Part shown: in pieces, positions 12,093 to 20,703 of the stretch | How positions within the stretch are numbered: the first letter of the stretch is position 1 | Layout: every line of letters begins with the position of its first letter | NCBI GenBank assembly: GCA_964655005.1 | Contig: CAZZKE010000004.1 | Location: 18,332-82,331, forward strand | DNA length: 64,000 bases | Direction: 5' to 3' | Source of the DNA: CAZZKE01 sp964655005 | GTDB lineage: Bacteria; Pseudomonadota; Alphaproteobacteria; Rhodospirillales; JABHCV01 | The notes under the pieces: generated by a model | Told to the model about the DNA's origin: nothing | What the model saw: only the letters and a program-made list of their open reading frames with translations | Databases searched by the model: none | Position numbers and translations under genes: made by a program

Positions 12093-12731
12093 ATGAAACG
12101 GCGATCACTGCTCAAGGCCTTCCCAGCCCTGCTTTTATGTCTTGCGGTGACGCTTCCCGCCGCCTCCCTGCGGGCCGCCACCTTCGAGGAAGGAGCGACG
12201 ACATTCGTTAAGAATCTGGCGGAACAGGCGATCCGCGAATTGACCGATAAATCGGCCCCCAGAAAACAGCGCATCGCCCTGTTCCGGAAATTTTTCAACA
12301 CCCATTTCGCCGTCAATGGCATCGGCAAATGGATTCTGGGGCGTCACTGGAGGAAGGCCAGCGACGACGAGCGGCGGGAATATCTGCGCCTGTTCGAAGA
12401 CCTGATGGTGGTGTCCTACGTTGACCGCTTCGCCGCCTACGCCGGCGAACCGCTGCTTATCACGAAAACGCTCAGCCAGAATGCCAACAACGCCATCGTC
12501 TACACCAAAATCGAACAACCCGGCGGGGCGCCGTCGGTACATGTCGACTGGCGGGTGGCGCGCAAGAATTCCATGTACAAGATCGTCGATGTCGTCGTCG
12601 AGGGAACATCCATGAGCAGTACGCTACGGGCCGATTTCGGATCAACCATCCGCCAGCGCGGCGGCACCGTCGCGGGGCTGCTGGCGGCGCTGCGCGAAAA
12701 AACCGCAAGCCTGAGATCGGCCGCCGAATAA
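12093..12731 (+). CDS. mlaC: MlaC/Ttg2D periplasmic phospholipid carrier
   Basis: A 212-residue periplasmic protein of the MlaC family, carrying phospholipids from outer-membrane MlaA to the inner-membrane MlaFEDB complex. It begins with a signal peptide containing KRRSLLK, a twin-arginine-like pattern, then a hydrophobic stretch and an Ala-rich cleavage region near residue 30. The body has the family pattern RxxxFRKFFNTHFAVNGIGK and YxDRFAAYAGE. The start is ATG 12093; an earlier ATG (12036) lies inside mlaA. The other Mla subunits are not in this window. Confidence 0.88.
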   Translation: MKRRSLLKAFPALLLCLAVTLPAASLRAATFEEGATTFVKNLAEQAIRELTDKSAPRKQRIALFRKFFNTHFAVNGIGKWILGRHWRKASDDERREYLRLFEDLMVVSYVDRFAAYAGEPLLITKTLSQNANNAIVYTKIEQPGGAPSVHVDWRVARKNSMYKIVDVVVEGTSMSSTLRADFGSTIRQRGGTVAGLLAALREKTASLRSAAE

Positions 12732-12760
12732 TACCAAGGATCACTGATAAAGACCCATTG
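12731..12760. repeat. Solo end of the MITE-like element
   Basis: Thirty bases directly after the mlaC stop match the terminal arms of the inverted-repeat element at 61036-61191: 28 of 29 bases against the reverse complement of its right arm and nearly as well against its left arm. No second arm follows here. It lies in the convergent gap between mlaC and bluB. A decayed element or a transposition footprint is the simplest reading. Confidence 0.75.
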
Positions 12761-12788
12761 CGCGGTGGCGGATGGTGATCGGAACCGG

Positions 12789-13550
12789 TTACCCGCCGTT
12801 ACGGGATTCCTCTATTTCTCCCTGATCCTTTCGAACTTGTTCCAGTAACCCGGTCGCGAAAGAATCGGTTGCCCCCTGGCCAAAGGTTTCGAAGTTGACG
12901 ATCTCGCTCAAGGGCAGACGTGGCCGCCACCCCGCCGATTGAAGTTCCGGCCTGTCGAAGAAATGAGAAACATAGCCGAGGCAAAGATAGGCCACGGGAA
13001 CCACCCGTTTGGGAATTTCAAGAACCTGTTTCAGGCGTTTTTGATCGAGAATGCTGACCCAGCCGAGGCCCAGCCCCTCGGCGCGGGCCGCCAGCCACAG
13101 GTTTTGCACGGCGCAGACGCTGCTGTAGATATCCATCGCCTTTATATGGGTTCGCCCGATGACCACGGGACCGGCGCGGTCCCGGTCACAGGTAACGCAG
13201 ATATTGATCGGCGATTCCAGGATGCCTTCCAGTTTCAGGTTTCGATAGGTATCGCGGGCGTCGCCATCGAACATCCCGGCCGCCTCGGCATGCGCCTTCT
13301 CGAAAAGTTTATGGACCTTTCGTTTGGTTTCTCCGGACCGAACCAGAATAAAGCTCCAGGGCTGCATAAAGCCCACGGATGGCGCGTAGTGGGCGGCCAT
13401 CAGGATGCGGCTCAACACATCCTCGGCGATGGCGGTATCGGTAAACTGGCCGCGCACATCGCGCCTGGAGAAAATTGCCTTGTAGAGCGCATCACGCTCC
13501 GCGTCTTCGAAACTATGGTCAAGCGGTTGTTTTTGTGTGGAAGTTTCCAT
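12789..13550 (-). CDS. bluB: BluB, 5,6-dimethylbenzimidazole synthase
   Basis: A 253-residue nitroreductase-fold flavoprotein that turns reduced FMN and oxygen into the lower ligand of vitamin B12. The BluB signature RRDVRxQF (about residues 30-37) and SVGFMQPW (about 60-67) separate it from general nitroreductases. The start is ATG 13550, six bases after a strong AAGGGG; another in-frame ATG lies five codons earlier. A cobalamin riboswitch occupies the leader, so the gene should be switched off when B12 is plentiful. The B12 product serves MetH, encoded nearby. Confidence 0.93.
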   Translation of the reverse strand: METSTQKQPLDHSFEDAERDALYKAIFSRRDVRGQFTDTAIAEDVLSRILMAAHYAPSVGFMQPWSFILVRSGETKRKVHKLFEKAHAEAAGMFDGDARDTYRNLKLEGILESPINICVTCDRDRAGPVVIGRTHIKAMDIYSSVCAVQNLWLAARAEGLGLGWVSILDQKRLKQVLEIPKRVVPVAYLCLGYVSHFFDRPELQSAGWRPRLPLSEIVNFETFGQGATDSFATGLLEQVRKDQGEIEESRNGG

Positions 13551-13570
13551 ATCAGTCCCCTTCATGGATA

Positions 13571-13835
13571 ACCTAAGCGGCGCTTTCCACGCACCACGGC
13601 AAACTCCCCGGGCCGGTCTTCTGACTTAGGTTCATCTTGACCGGACCCCTTCCCGGAGTTCCCCCCAGTGGGACCACGCCAGACCGCCATCAAATGAAAT
13701 TATTCGATGGCGGTTTGGGTTGTCGTCCGGTCAATCCCCATTACAGCGTTGGGCACGTGGCGGAATTTCACCGCCTTCCCGATTCTCCCCGTTCAGGGTA
13801 TTACCCGCCCGGAGCACCCGAGGATGCTATTGGCG
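13571..13835 (-). promoter_or_regulatory. Cobalamin riboswitch and expression platform upstream of bluB
   Basis: Read on the minus strand, the leader contains the conserved GGTGAAATTCC (complement of 13762-13772) and a B12 box AGTCAGAAGACCGGCC (complement of 13611-13626), in the right order and spacing for the cobalamin aptamer. An 8-base helix AACCTAAG/CTTAGGTT (13625-13632 with 13570-13577) links the edge of the B12 box to the region just before the bluB start, a likely switching stem. Upper boundary is approximate. Confidence 0.9.
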
Positions 13836-13883
13836 CCGGCTTTATCGATACCCGGCTGCCTCGATTGTAACCAGCCCGGCCTT

Positions 13884-14708
13884 TCAAGCCAATCGGTTTT
13901 CCGAGCCCTGTTCAAGCGGATTGGTCATTATGGCAATTTTACCCGCCGAAGCCTTGGGCGTGGCCCGCCAATAAGCTACGGCCATGAACAGGGCGCCGGC
14001 GATTATGTTGCCGAGAGTCACCCAGAACAGGTTGTAACCCATTCCCGCCAGAGACACCGTATCCGGATGTTCGCCGAGCAGGGCGATTACAAATATGGTC
14101 ATGTTGGCGACGGAATGTTCGTAGCCGCTGGCAATGAAGGCGAGCAGACACCAGAATATTATAATACATTTGGCGGCGTCGCTGCGGACCCGCGCCGACA
14201 TCCACAGGGCCAGACAAACCAGCCAGTTGCAAAGGATGCCAAGGGCCACCAGTTGTATCGCCGACTTGCCCATCTTGGCGGCGGCAACGCCGTTCAACAA
14301 ATCCGAACCGGCGCCCATAAGGGCGCCCTGTCCGGCGTAATAAACAAGACCCAGCAACAGCGCCCCGGCCAGGTTGCCCAGCCACGATACCGACCACACC
14401 GCCATCAGGTCCCGGCCATTGCTTTTGCCGCGCAACCAGCCGATGGTCATGAACATGGTATGGCCGGTGAATAACTCGGAACCGGCGAAGACCACCAGAG
14501 TCAGGGCGATGCCGAACGCGCCGCCCATAACCAGCTTGCGGACCGACGGGTCGACGAAAGCGCCGAGCGTGAAAATCAGGATAATGCCGAGCCCGACATA
14601 GGCGCCGGCCATCATCGAACCGATGAAGAAAGAGGCGGGAGCGTTCTTCAGCAGCGCCGCTTTTTTTTCGGCGATATCGGCGAAATGGTCGATGGTGTCG
14701 GTGTACAT
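13884..14708 (-). CDS. nirC: Formate/nitrite transporter family channel (NirC-type)
   Basis: A 274-residue FNT-family membrane protein with six predicted spans. Typical pieces include AGAYVGLG, FxGELFTGHT-like SELFTGHTMFM (about residues 78-88), the WLGNLAGALLLG repeat, and SGYEHSVANM, which holds the central His lining the pore. Placed right after nirB and nirD, it most likely brings nitrite in for reduction. The start has AAGGGA nine bases upstream. It is the last gene of the nirB-nirD-nirC transcript. Confidence 0.92.
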   Translation of the reverse strand: MYTDTIDHFADIAEKKAALLKNAPASFFIGSMMAGAYVGLGIILIFTLGAFVDPSVRKLVMGGAFGIALTLVVFAGSELFTGHTMFMTIGWLRGKSNGRDLMAVWSVSWLGNLAGALLLGLVYYAGQGALMGAGSDLLNGVAAAKMGKSAIQLVALGILCNWLVCLALWMSARVRSDAAKCIIIFWCLLAFIASGYEHSVANMTIFVIALLGEHPDTVSLAGMGYNLFWVTLGNIIAGALFMAVAYWRATPKASAGKIAIMTNPLEQGSENRLA

Positions 14709-14730
14709 TGTCGAATCCCTTCAGCAAAAT

Positions 14731-15081
14731 TTATGTTCTCAGAACATCCGGATCAGGCGTTATGATATGGGTCGCAAGACGCAGCGAAATCACCCCGTCC
14801 TTGATCCGCACCGGGTATTTGGTGGCGCAGCCCTGATCCGGTGGAACGGCCTTGCCGTGGGCCAGTTCGATGGCCCAGTTATGCAATGGGCAGGTCACCT
14901 TCCAGCCATGCACAATGCCTTGTGACAGGGGGCCGCCACGGTGCGGACAGCGGTCATCGAGGGCGAATATGCGGTCATCGGCACTGCGGAAAACGGCGAT
15001 ATCGCCGCCGCCGGTTTTAAGCACTCGGGCGCCGCGCAACGGAATGTCATCCACCTTGCCGATTTCAATCCAGCCGGTCAT
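14731..15081 (-). CDS. nirD: Nitrite reductase [NAD(P)H] small subunit, Rieske-type
   Basis: A 116-residue Rieske-fold protein, small partner of NirB. It keeps a full Rieske cluster set, CPHRGG and CPLHNW (about residues 44-49 and 62-67), whereas many NirD proteins have lost these ligands. The start is ATG 15081, two bases after the nirB stop; the longer frame begins inside nirB. It acts in the cytoplasm, reducing nitrite to ammonium with NirB. Confidence 0.92.
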   Translation of the reverse strand: MTGWIEIGKVDDIPLRGARVLKTGGGDIAVFRSADDRIFALDDRCPHRGGPLSQGIVHGWKVTCPLHNWAIELAHGKAVPPDQGCATKYPVRIKDGVISLRLATHIITPDPDVLRT

Positions 15082-15083
15082 CT

Positions 15084-17534
15084 TCACACCACCATTTTCA
15101 GGGGGCTGAACTCGTGGCCGGCCACCCGTTTCCCGGCCCGTTCCCGCCATGGATCATTCTGGGCGAAGCGCTGGGAATACTGGAACCGTTGCGCCAGATC
15201 CTGACGCCCGGACCCATCTTCGACGACGCGCTGCTTGACGTAGGACAGCCCGGTCCGTTCCAGCCAGTGTGCCGTGCGCTCCAGATAGTGAGCTTCCTCG
15301 CGGTATAGCTGAAGGAAGGCGAAGCAGTATTCCAGGACCTCCTGTTCGCCGGCCACCTTGCACAACAGGTCGGTGGCCCGCAACTTGACGCCGCCGTTGC
15401 CGCCGACATGCAGTTCCCAGCCCGAATCCACGGCGACTACGCCGAAATCCTTGATCGTCGCCTCGGCGCAATTGCGGGGACAGCCGGAAACCGCCATTTT
15501 GAATTTATGGGGGGTAGCGGATCCCCAACAGGCTTTTTCCAGCTTGATGCCCATGGCCATGGAAGACTGAGTACCGAAGCGGCACCAATCGGAGCCGACG
15601 CAGGTTTTGACCGTCCGCACCCCCTTCGCATAGGCGTGCCCGGAAACCAGGCCGGCCTTGCCCAGGTCGTCCCAGACGGCCGGCAGGTCTTCCTTGTCGA
15701 TGCCCAGCAGGTCGATTCTCTGGCCGCCGGTAACATGCACGGTGGGCACCGAAAATTTCTCCGCCACATCGGCGATGGTCCGCAACTGGTCGGGCGTGGT
15801 CAGGCCGCCCCACATCCGCGGCACCACCGAATACGATCCGTCCTTCTGGATATTGGCGTGCACCCGTTCGTTTATAAAGCGGGACTGGCCATCGTCCTCG
15901 TACTGGCCCGGCCAGGCGCAAAGCAGATAGTAGTTGAGCGCCTGACGGCACCCGGCGCAGCCATCCGGGGTAAGCCATTCCATGAAGGCCATGACCTCGG
16001 GGATGGTTTTCAGCTCGTTATCGCGAATCGCCATCCGGATATCGTCGTGGCTGAATTCGGTGCATTTACAAAGCGCCTTCCTGGCCGTGGTTTCGGAATA
16101 ATCGCCGCCCAGGGTGAAGGCCAGAATCTGCTGCACCAGGCCGGTGCAGGAACCGCACGATGACGAGGCCTTGGTGTGGGCGCGGACATCATCGAGCGTG
16201 AACAGTTTTTGCTCGGTGATGGCGCTGACGATATCGCCCTTGCTGACCCCGTTGCAGCCGCAGATTTCGGTTTCATCGCTCATCGAAAGGATGGCGTTTT
16301 CGGATCCCCGCCCGGAATCGCCAGGGGCCGAACGGCCAAACAACAGGCGCTCGCGATCATCCGAAACATCGACCTCGTCGCGCATCAACTGAAAATACCA
16401 GGGAGCATCCACCGTATCGCCCAGGAACAGCGCCCCCTGGATACGGTTGTCCTTAAGCACCAGCTTCTTGTAGATATTGCGACCGGCATCCTGAAAAAGC
16501 AGCGTTTCCTTGCCCTCGCCACCCTCGAAATCCCCGGCCGAGAACAAATCGATGCCGGTCACCTTGAGCCGGGTCGAAAGCACCGACCCCGGATAGGCGG
16601 CATGGCCGTATTCGGCCAGATGGTTGGCGCAAACCCTGGCCTGTTCGAACAGTGGGGCGACCAGGCCATAGGTACGGCCCCGGTGCTCGATACATTCGCC
16701 GACGGCGTAAACAACCGGATCGTAGGTCTGCATGGTGTCGCCGACGACGATGCCGCGCCGGCAATAAATGCCGACATCGCGGGCCAGCGCCGTGCGCGGC
16801 CGAATGCCGATGGCCATGACCACAATGTCGGCGGCCAGCCGGGTACCGTCTTTCAGCTTTACCCCGGTGACCCGCCGCGATTTTCCCTTGCTGCCCAGGA
16901 TCGCCCCGGTTTCCGCCGACAGCTTGAATTCAAGCCCGCGCTCTTCCAGCGAGCGGCGCAGCATGGCCGCCGCGACCTGATCCAACTGCCGCTCCATCAG
17001 GCTATCCATCAGGTGGACCACGGTGACCTTCATGCCCTGTTTCATCAGGCCGTGGGCGGCCTCCAGGCCAAGCAGCCCGCCGCCGATAACCACCGCGTTG
17101 CGGTACTTGCCGGCCGCCTCGAGCATTACTTCCACATCGCCGATATCGCGAAAGCTGACAACCCCGGGCAGGTCGTGACCGGCAACCGGCAATATGACCG
17201 GATCGGCCCCGGTCGCCAGCAATAGCCGGTCATAAGGAACGGTCTCGCCGTCGGCGGTCTCGACCCGCTTTTCCCGACGGTCGATCCGGACCACCTGTTC
17301 GCCCTTGCGAAGGGTGATGGCATTGTCGGCGTACCATTGCTCGTCGTTGAGCATTATTTCATCGAGAGTCTTCTCGCCGGCCAGGATCGGCGACAGCATA
17401 ATCCGATTGTAGTTGCCATGCGGCTCGGCCCCGAAAACGGTTATATCGTAAAGGTCCGGAGCCAACGCGAGCAATTCCTCTACCGTCCGCATCCCGGCCA
17501 TGCCGTTGCCGATGACGACCAGTCTTTGTTTCAT
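15084..17534 (-). CDS. nirB: Nitrite reductase [NAD(P)H] large subunit
   Basis: An 816-residue enzyme reducing nitrite to ammonium with NADH. Order of modules: FAD/NAD binding (VVIGNGMAG at residues 6-14, VVIGGGLLG near 145), BFD-type [2Fe-2S] cysteines (CGCNG and SCGSC around 420-460), a second cysteine group CKC with GCAGC, then siroheme/[4Fe-4S] ligands CVGSDWC and CPRNC near the C terminus. The start is ATG 17534, preceded by GGAAGGA; the longer frame adds promoter-region sequence. It is first in nirB-nirD-nirC and lies behind a sigma-54 promoter. Confidence 0.95.
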   Translation of the reverse strand: MKQRLVVIGNGMAGMRTVEELLALAPDLYDITVFGAEPHGNYNRIMLSPILAGEKTLDEIMLNDEQWYADNAITLRKGEQVVRIDRREKRVETADGETVPYDRLLLATGADPVILPVAGHDLPGVVSFRDIGDVEVMLEAAGKYRNAVVIGGGLLGLEAAHGLMKQGMKVTVVHLMDSLMERQLDQVAAAMLRRSLEERGLEFKLSAETGAILGSKGKSRRVTGVKLKDGTRLAADIVVMAIGIRPRTALARDVGIYCRRGIVVGDTMQTYDPVVYAVGECIEHRGRTYGLVAPLFEQARVCANHLAEYGHAAYPGSVLSTRLKVTGIDLFSAGDFEGGEGKETLLFQDAGRNIYKKLVLKDNRIQGALFLGDTVDAPWYFQLMRDEVDVSDDRERLLFGRSAPGDSGRGSENAILSMSDETEICGCNGVSKGDIVSAITEQKLFTLDDVRAHTKASSSCGSCTGLVQQILAFTLGGDYSETTARKALCKCTEFSHDDIRMAIRDNELKTIPEVMAFMEWLTPDGCAGCRQALNYYLLCAWPGQYEDDGQSRFINERVHANIQKDGSYSVVPRMWGGLTTPDQLRTIADVAEKFSVPTVHVTGGQRIDLLGIDKEDLPAVWDDLGKAGLVSGHAYAKGVRTVKTCVGSDWCRFGTQSSMAMGIKLEKACWGSATPHKFKMAVSGCPRNCAEATIKDFGVVAVDSGWELHVGGNGGVKLRATDLLCKVAGEQEVLEYCFAFLQLYREEAHYLERTAHWLERTGLSYVKQRVVEDGSGRQDLAQRFQYSQRFAQNDPWRERAGKRVAGHEFSPLKMVV

Positions 17535-17615
17535 TATCAAGAGTCCTTCCGTAATCGATGGTTCCGCCCACTTCGACACGCATGCGCGGGCGGCCACCCC
17601 ATCTGCCGAAGTAAC

Positions 17616-17632
17616 AGCAAAGGGCGTGCCAA
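17616..17632 (-). promoter_or_regulatory. Sigma-54 promoter of nirB-nirD-nirC
   Basis: On the minus strand the sequence TTGGCACG-CCCT-TTGCT matches the sigma-54 consensus (YTGGCACG-N4-TTGCW) at every defined position, with the GG and GC doublets ten bases apart. Predicted start of transcription is near 17605, about 70 bases before the nirB ATG. It implies nitrogen-limitation or nitrate/nitrite control by an NtrC-type activator. Confidence 0.88.
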
Positions 17633-17708
17633 TCTCCTGAAGTAGCTATACTCCAGATTTTTTTTCTTTATTTTCAGCTAGTTAAGATATTTTGTGCCGG
17701 CAACGGCG

Positions 17709-17784
17709 ATGATTGTACAAGGCAATCATGGCCCAATTCTGCCTAATTATTCAGCATGAATAATAAGTGATTATTTTTTAGGCA
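17709..17784. promoter_or_regulatory. Inverted repeats upstream of the sigma-54 promoter
   Basis: Three perfect inverted repeats lie about 100-180 bases upstream of the predicted start: ATGATTG-N7-CAATCAT (17709-17729), ATTATTCA-GCA-TGAATAAT (17746-17764), and an outer TGCCTAA/TTAGGCA pair (17740-17746 with 17778-17784). The distance is typical for enhancer sites of sigma-54 activators. None matches the NtrC consensus as I know it, so the binding protein is unknown. The outer pair could also end ettA transcription. Confidence 0.5.
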
Positions 17785-17838
17785 AAATCAGGCATTCCAC
17801 GGCCAAAACAAAGGGCTCGAATCCCCCCGACGACGCCG

Positions 17839-19518
17839 CTATCTTTTCAGCGGCTTGTACTTGATGCGGTGCGGCTGGTCGGCCTCGGCGCCCAGGCGGC
17901 GGTGGCGGTCGGCCTCGTAATCTTCGTAGTTGCCCTCGAACCAGACCACCCGGCTGTCGCCTTCGAAGGCCAGCATGTGAGTGGCCAGACGGTCCAGAAA
18001 CCAGCGGTCATGGCTGATGATGATGGCGCAGCCGGCGAATTCGGCCAGCGCGTCTTCCAGCGCGCTCAGGGTTTCCAGGTCGAGATCGTTGGTCGGTTCA
18101 TCGAGCAGCAGCACGTTGGCCCCGGATTTAAGCATGTTGGCCAGATGCACCCGGTTACGCTCGCCGCCCGATAACTGGCCCACTTTCTTTTGCTGGTCGG
18201 CGCCCTTGAAATTGAACCGCGAGACATAGGCGCGGCTGGCGATCGAGCGCTTGCCCAACAGTATTTCATCGTCGCCGCCGCTGATTTCCTGCCACACGGT
18301 CTTGCCGTCATCGAGCGAATCCCGCGACTGATCGACGTAGCCCAGCTTGACCGTATCGCCAATGCGCAGCGTCCCGCCATCGGGTTGTTCGACGCCGGTG
18401 ATCATTTTGAACAATGTGGTCTTGCCGGCGCCGTTGGGGCCGATTACCCCGACGATGCCGCCGGGCGGCAGTTTAAAGCTAAAATCCTCAATCAGCAGTT
18501 TGTCGCCGAACGCCTTTTGCAGGTCCTGCGCCTCGATCACCAGATCGCCCAGCCGCGGGCCGGGCGGGATGACGATCTGGGCGCTGTCGAGACGCCTGTC
18601 GCCGGCTTCCGCCAGCAGGTTGTCGTAGGCGGTGATCCGGGCCTTGCTTTTAGCCTGCCGGGCGCGCGGCGAGGACCTGATCCAGTCGAGCTCGTGCTTG
18701 AGGTTTCGCTGCCGGGCCGATTCCTCTTTTTCTTCCTGGGCCAGGCGTTTCTGCTTCTGTTCCAGCCAGGCCGAATAATTGCCTTCATAGGGAATGCCGC
18801 GACCGCGATCCAGTTCCAGAATCCAGCCGGTGATGTTGTCGAGGAAATAGCGGTCATGGGTGACCACCATGACGGTGCCTTCGTAATCTTTCAGGAAGAC
18901 CTCAAGCCAGGCCACCGATTCGGCGTCAAGGTGGTTGGTCGGTTCATCGAGCATCAGGATATCGGGCCGTTCCAGCAGCAGCCGGCAGAGCGCCACCCGG
19001 CGGCGTTCGCCGCCCGACAGCGTGGTGACATCGGCATCGCCCGGCGGGCAGCGCAGGGCGTCCATGGCGATCTCCAGGGTGCGTTCTATTTCCCAGCCGT
19101 TGACGGCGTCGATCCGTTCCTGCAATTCGCCCTGTTCGGCCAGAAGATTATTCATTTCATCGTCGTCCATGGGCTCGGCGAAGCGGGCGCTGATCTCGTT
19201 GAAGCTTTGCAGCAGTTTCACCGTGTCGCCCATGGCCATCATGATGTTGCCCTGAACATCTAGGGCCGGGTCCAGGTCCGGTTCCTGGGCCAGATAGCCG
19301 ACCCTTACACCATCGGCGGCCCAGGCTTCGCCGCCGAAATCGGTATCGATTCCGGCGACAATTTTCATCAGCGTCGATTTACCGGCGCCGTTGGGACCCA
19401 AAACGCCGATTTTGGCGCCGGGCAGAAAGGAAAGCGTGATGCCCTTGAGAATCTCCCGGCCGCCGGGGAAGGTCTTGGTCAGGTTCTTCATCACATAGGA
19501 ATACTGGTACGACGCCAT
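17839..19518 (-). CDS. ettA: Energy-dependent translational throttle protein EttA (ABC-F)
   Basis: A 559-residue soluble protein with two ABC ATPase domains and no membrane span. Walker A motifs are GPNGAGKST (about 41-49) and GPNGAGKTT in the second half, with LSGGERRRV and LSGGERNRV signatures and PTNHLD/PTNDLD. The linker with WIRSSPRARQAKSKARI is the P-site tRNA-interaction motif region of EttA. It binds the ribosomal E site and gates the first peptide bond according to ATP level. It lies alone ahead of nirB, with 304 bases between. Confidence 0.95.
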   Translation of the reverse strand: MASYQYSYVMKNLTKTFPGGREILKGITLSFLPGAKIGVLGPNGAGKSTLMKIVAGIDTDFGGEAWAADGVRVGYLAQEPDLDPALDVQGNIMMAMGDTVKLLQSFNEISARFAEPMDDDEMNNLLAEQGELQERIDAVNGWEIERTLEIAMDALRCPPGDADVTTLSGGERRRVALCRLLLERPDILMLDEPTNHLDAESVAWLEVFLKDYEGTVMVVTHDRYFLDNITGWILELDRGRGIPYEGNYSAWLEQKQKRLAQEEKEESARQRNLKHELDWIRSSPRARQAKSKARITAYDNLLAEAGDRRLDSAQIVIPPGPRLGDLVIEAQDLQKAFGDKLLIEDFSFKLPPGGIVGVIGPNGAGKTTLFKMITGVEQPDGGTLRIGDTVKLGYVDQSRDSLDDGKTVWQEISGGDDEILLGKRSIASRAYVSRFNFKGADQQKKVGQLSGGERNRVHLANMLKSGANVLLLDEPTNDLDLETLSALEDALAEFAGCAIIISHDRWFLDRLATHMLAFEGDSRVVWFEGNYEDYEADRHRRLGAEADQPHRIKYKPLKR

Positions 19519-19592
19519 CGGGCTCTCCGGTTATCTGCTTCGGGAATGGTGGCGCTTTTTAGCGCATCGCGGCGACGCCCGCAACGGGCGCC

Positions 19593-19808
19593 TTACGGCC
19601 CGACAATAATCCTGATCGGGTCCTGGAACAGCACCAGCAAAAAGAAAATGGCGGCGACCACGCCGAACAGCAGATGCACGAAATCCGGCTTGCCGCCGAC
19701 ATTGCGATAGCGGATGCCGTACCAGCCGACGACGCCGGTCAGAATCAGGAAAATCCAGTTAAGCATGGCTTCCTGATCGAACCGCAGCAGGGTCTCGAAA
19801 ATTCTCAT
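19593..19808 (-). CDS. Small two-span membrane protein
   Basis: A 71-residue hydrophobic protein with two predicted membrane helices (about residues 16-30 and 46-63) joined by a short loop containing YRNVGGKPD. I do not recognise a family. A start at the second Met (19766) is also possible and would give 57 residues. It lies between ettA and the mechanosensitive channel gene and diverges from the latter. Function unknown. Confidence 0.55.
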   Translation of the reverse strand: MRIFETLLRFDQEAMLNWIFLILTGVVGWYGIRYRNVGGKPDFVHLLFGVVAAIFFLLVLFQDPIRIIVGP

Positions 19809-19872
19809 GGCTGAACATATACCGATCCGTAATGGACTTCACGTTTTCATCATGATGTGATCTAAATCCAGT

Positions 19873-20703
19873 ATGAGCGAGGAAACACTGAAACTGTTGG
19901 ATCAGCTTACCGGGATGGGGATGGCCTACGCGGTCGATATTCTTGGTGCGCTGGCCATTCTGATAGTCGGCTGGGTCGCCGCCGGCTGGGCCGGGCGACT
20001 GACCAGAAGGGCCGTCCACAATATTCCCAAGGTCGATAATACGGTCGCCCCGATCGCCGCCGGCATCGTCCGCTATACCGTGCTGGCCTTCGTGCTGGTC
20101 GCCGTGCTGGCCCAGTTCGGCGTCGAGACGACTTCCATCCTGGCGGTATTCGGCGCCGCCGGCCTGGCCATCGGCCTGGCCTTGCAGGGCACCCTGTCGA
20201 ATATCGCCGCCGGCATCATGCTGCTGCTGTTGCGACCGTTCAGTGTCGGCGATTATATCGAGGCCGACCGCATTTCCGGTACGGTCGAGGAAATCGGCCT
20301 GTTCACCACCCGCTTCACGACCAGCGGCGGGCTGTCCGTATCGGCGCCCAATTCCAGCCTGTGGGGCAGCACCATCACTAATTATTCACGCAACCCGCGA
20401 CGGCGCATCGACCTGACCGTCGGCATCGCCTACGCCGATGATCTGGATGGCGCCATGGCCGAGCTGCGGTCGCTGATGGCCGAAGACAGGCGTATTATGG
20501 ATGAGCCCGCGGCACAGGTATTCGTCACCGGGCTGGCCGATAATTCGGTCAACCTGACCCTGCGATGCTGGGTCGCCACGGCGGATTACTGGCAAGCCTC
20601 CTGCGACCTGACCCGCGCCGCCAAGCTGCGGCTGGACGAAAAAGGCTATTCCATGCCATTCCCGCAACGCGACGTTCACATTATTTCAGAGCCAGCGAAA
20701 TAA
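19873..20703 (+). CDS. MscS-family mechanosensitive channel
   Basis: A 276-residue small-conductance mechanosensitive channel with three N-terminal helices. The third is the pore helix, with the Gly/Ala pattern AAGLAIGLALQGTLSNIAAG near residues 95-114, followed by RPFSVGDYI and the beta domain. The cytoplasmic part has the VxxPNSxLWxxxIxNYS pattern. It releases osmolytes on hypo-osmotic shock. Its 3' end overlaps the convergent arsJ gene by 23 bases. Confidence 0.92.
   Translation: MSEETLKLLDQLTGMGMAYAVDILGALAILIVGWVAAGWAGRLTRRAVHNIPKVDNTVAPIAAGIVRYTVLAFVLVAVLAQFGVETTSILAVFGAAGLAIGLALQGTLSNIAAGIMLLLLRPFSVGDYIEADRISGTVEEIGLFTTRFTTSGGLSVSAPNSSLWGSTITNYSRNPRRRIDLTVGIAYADDLDGAMAELRSLMAEDRRIMDEPAAQVFVTGLADNSVNLTLRCWVATADYWQASCDLTRAAKLRLDEKGYSMPFPQRDVHIISEPAK

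Noticed and set aside
17835..17854. Terminator at the end of ettA
   Set aside because: A GCCGCT/AGCGGC stem spans the stop codon, but no T run follows on the minus strand.
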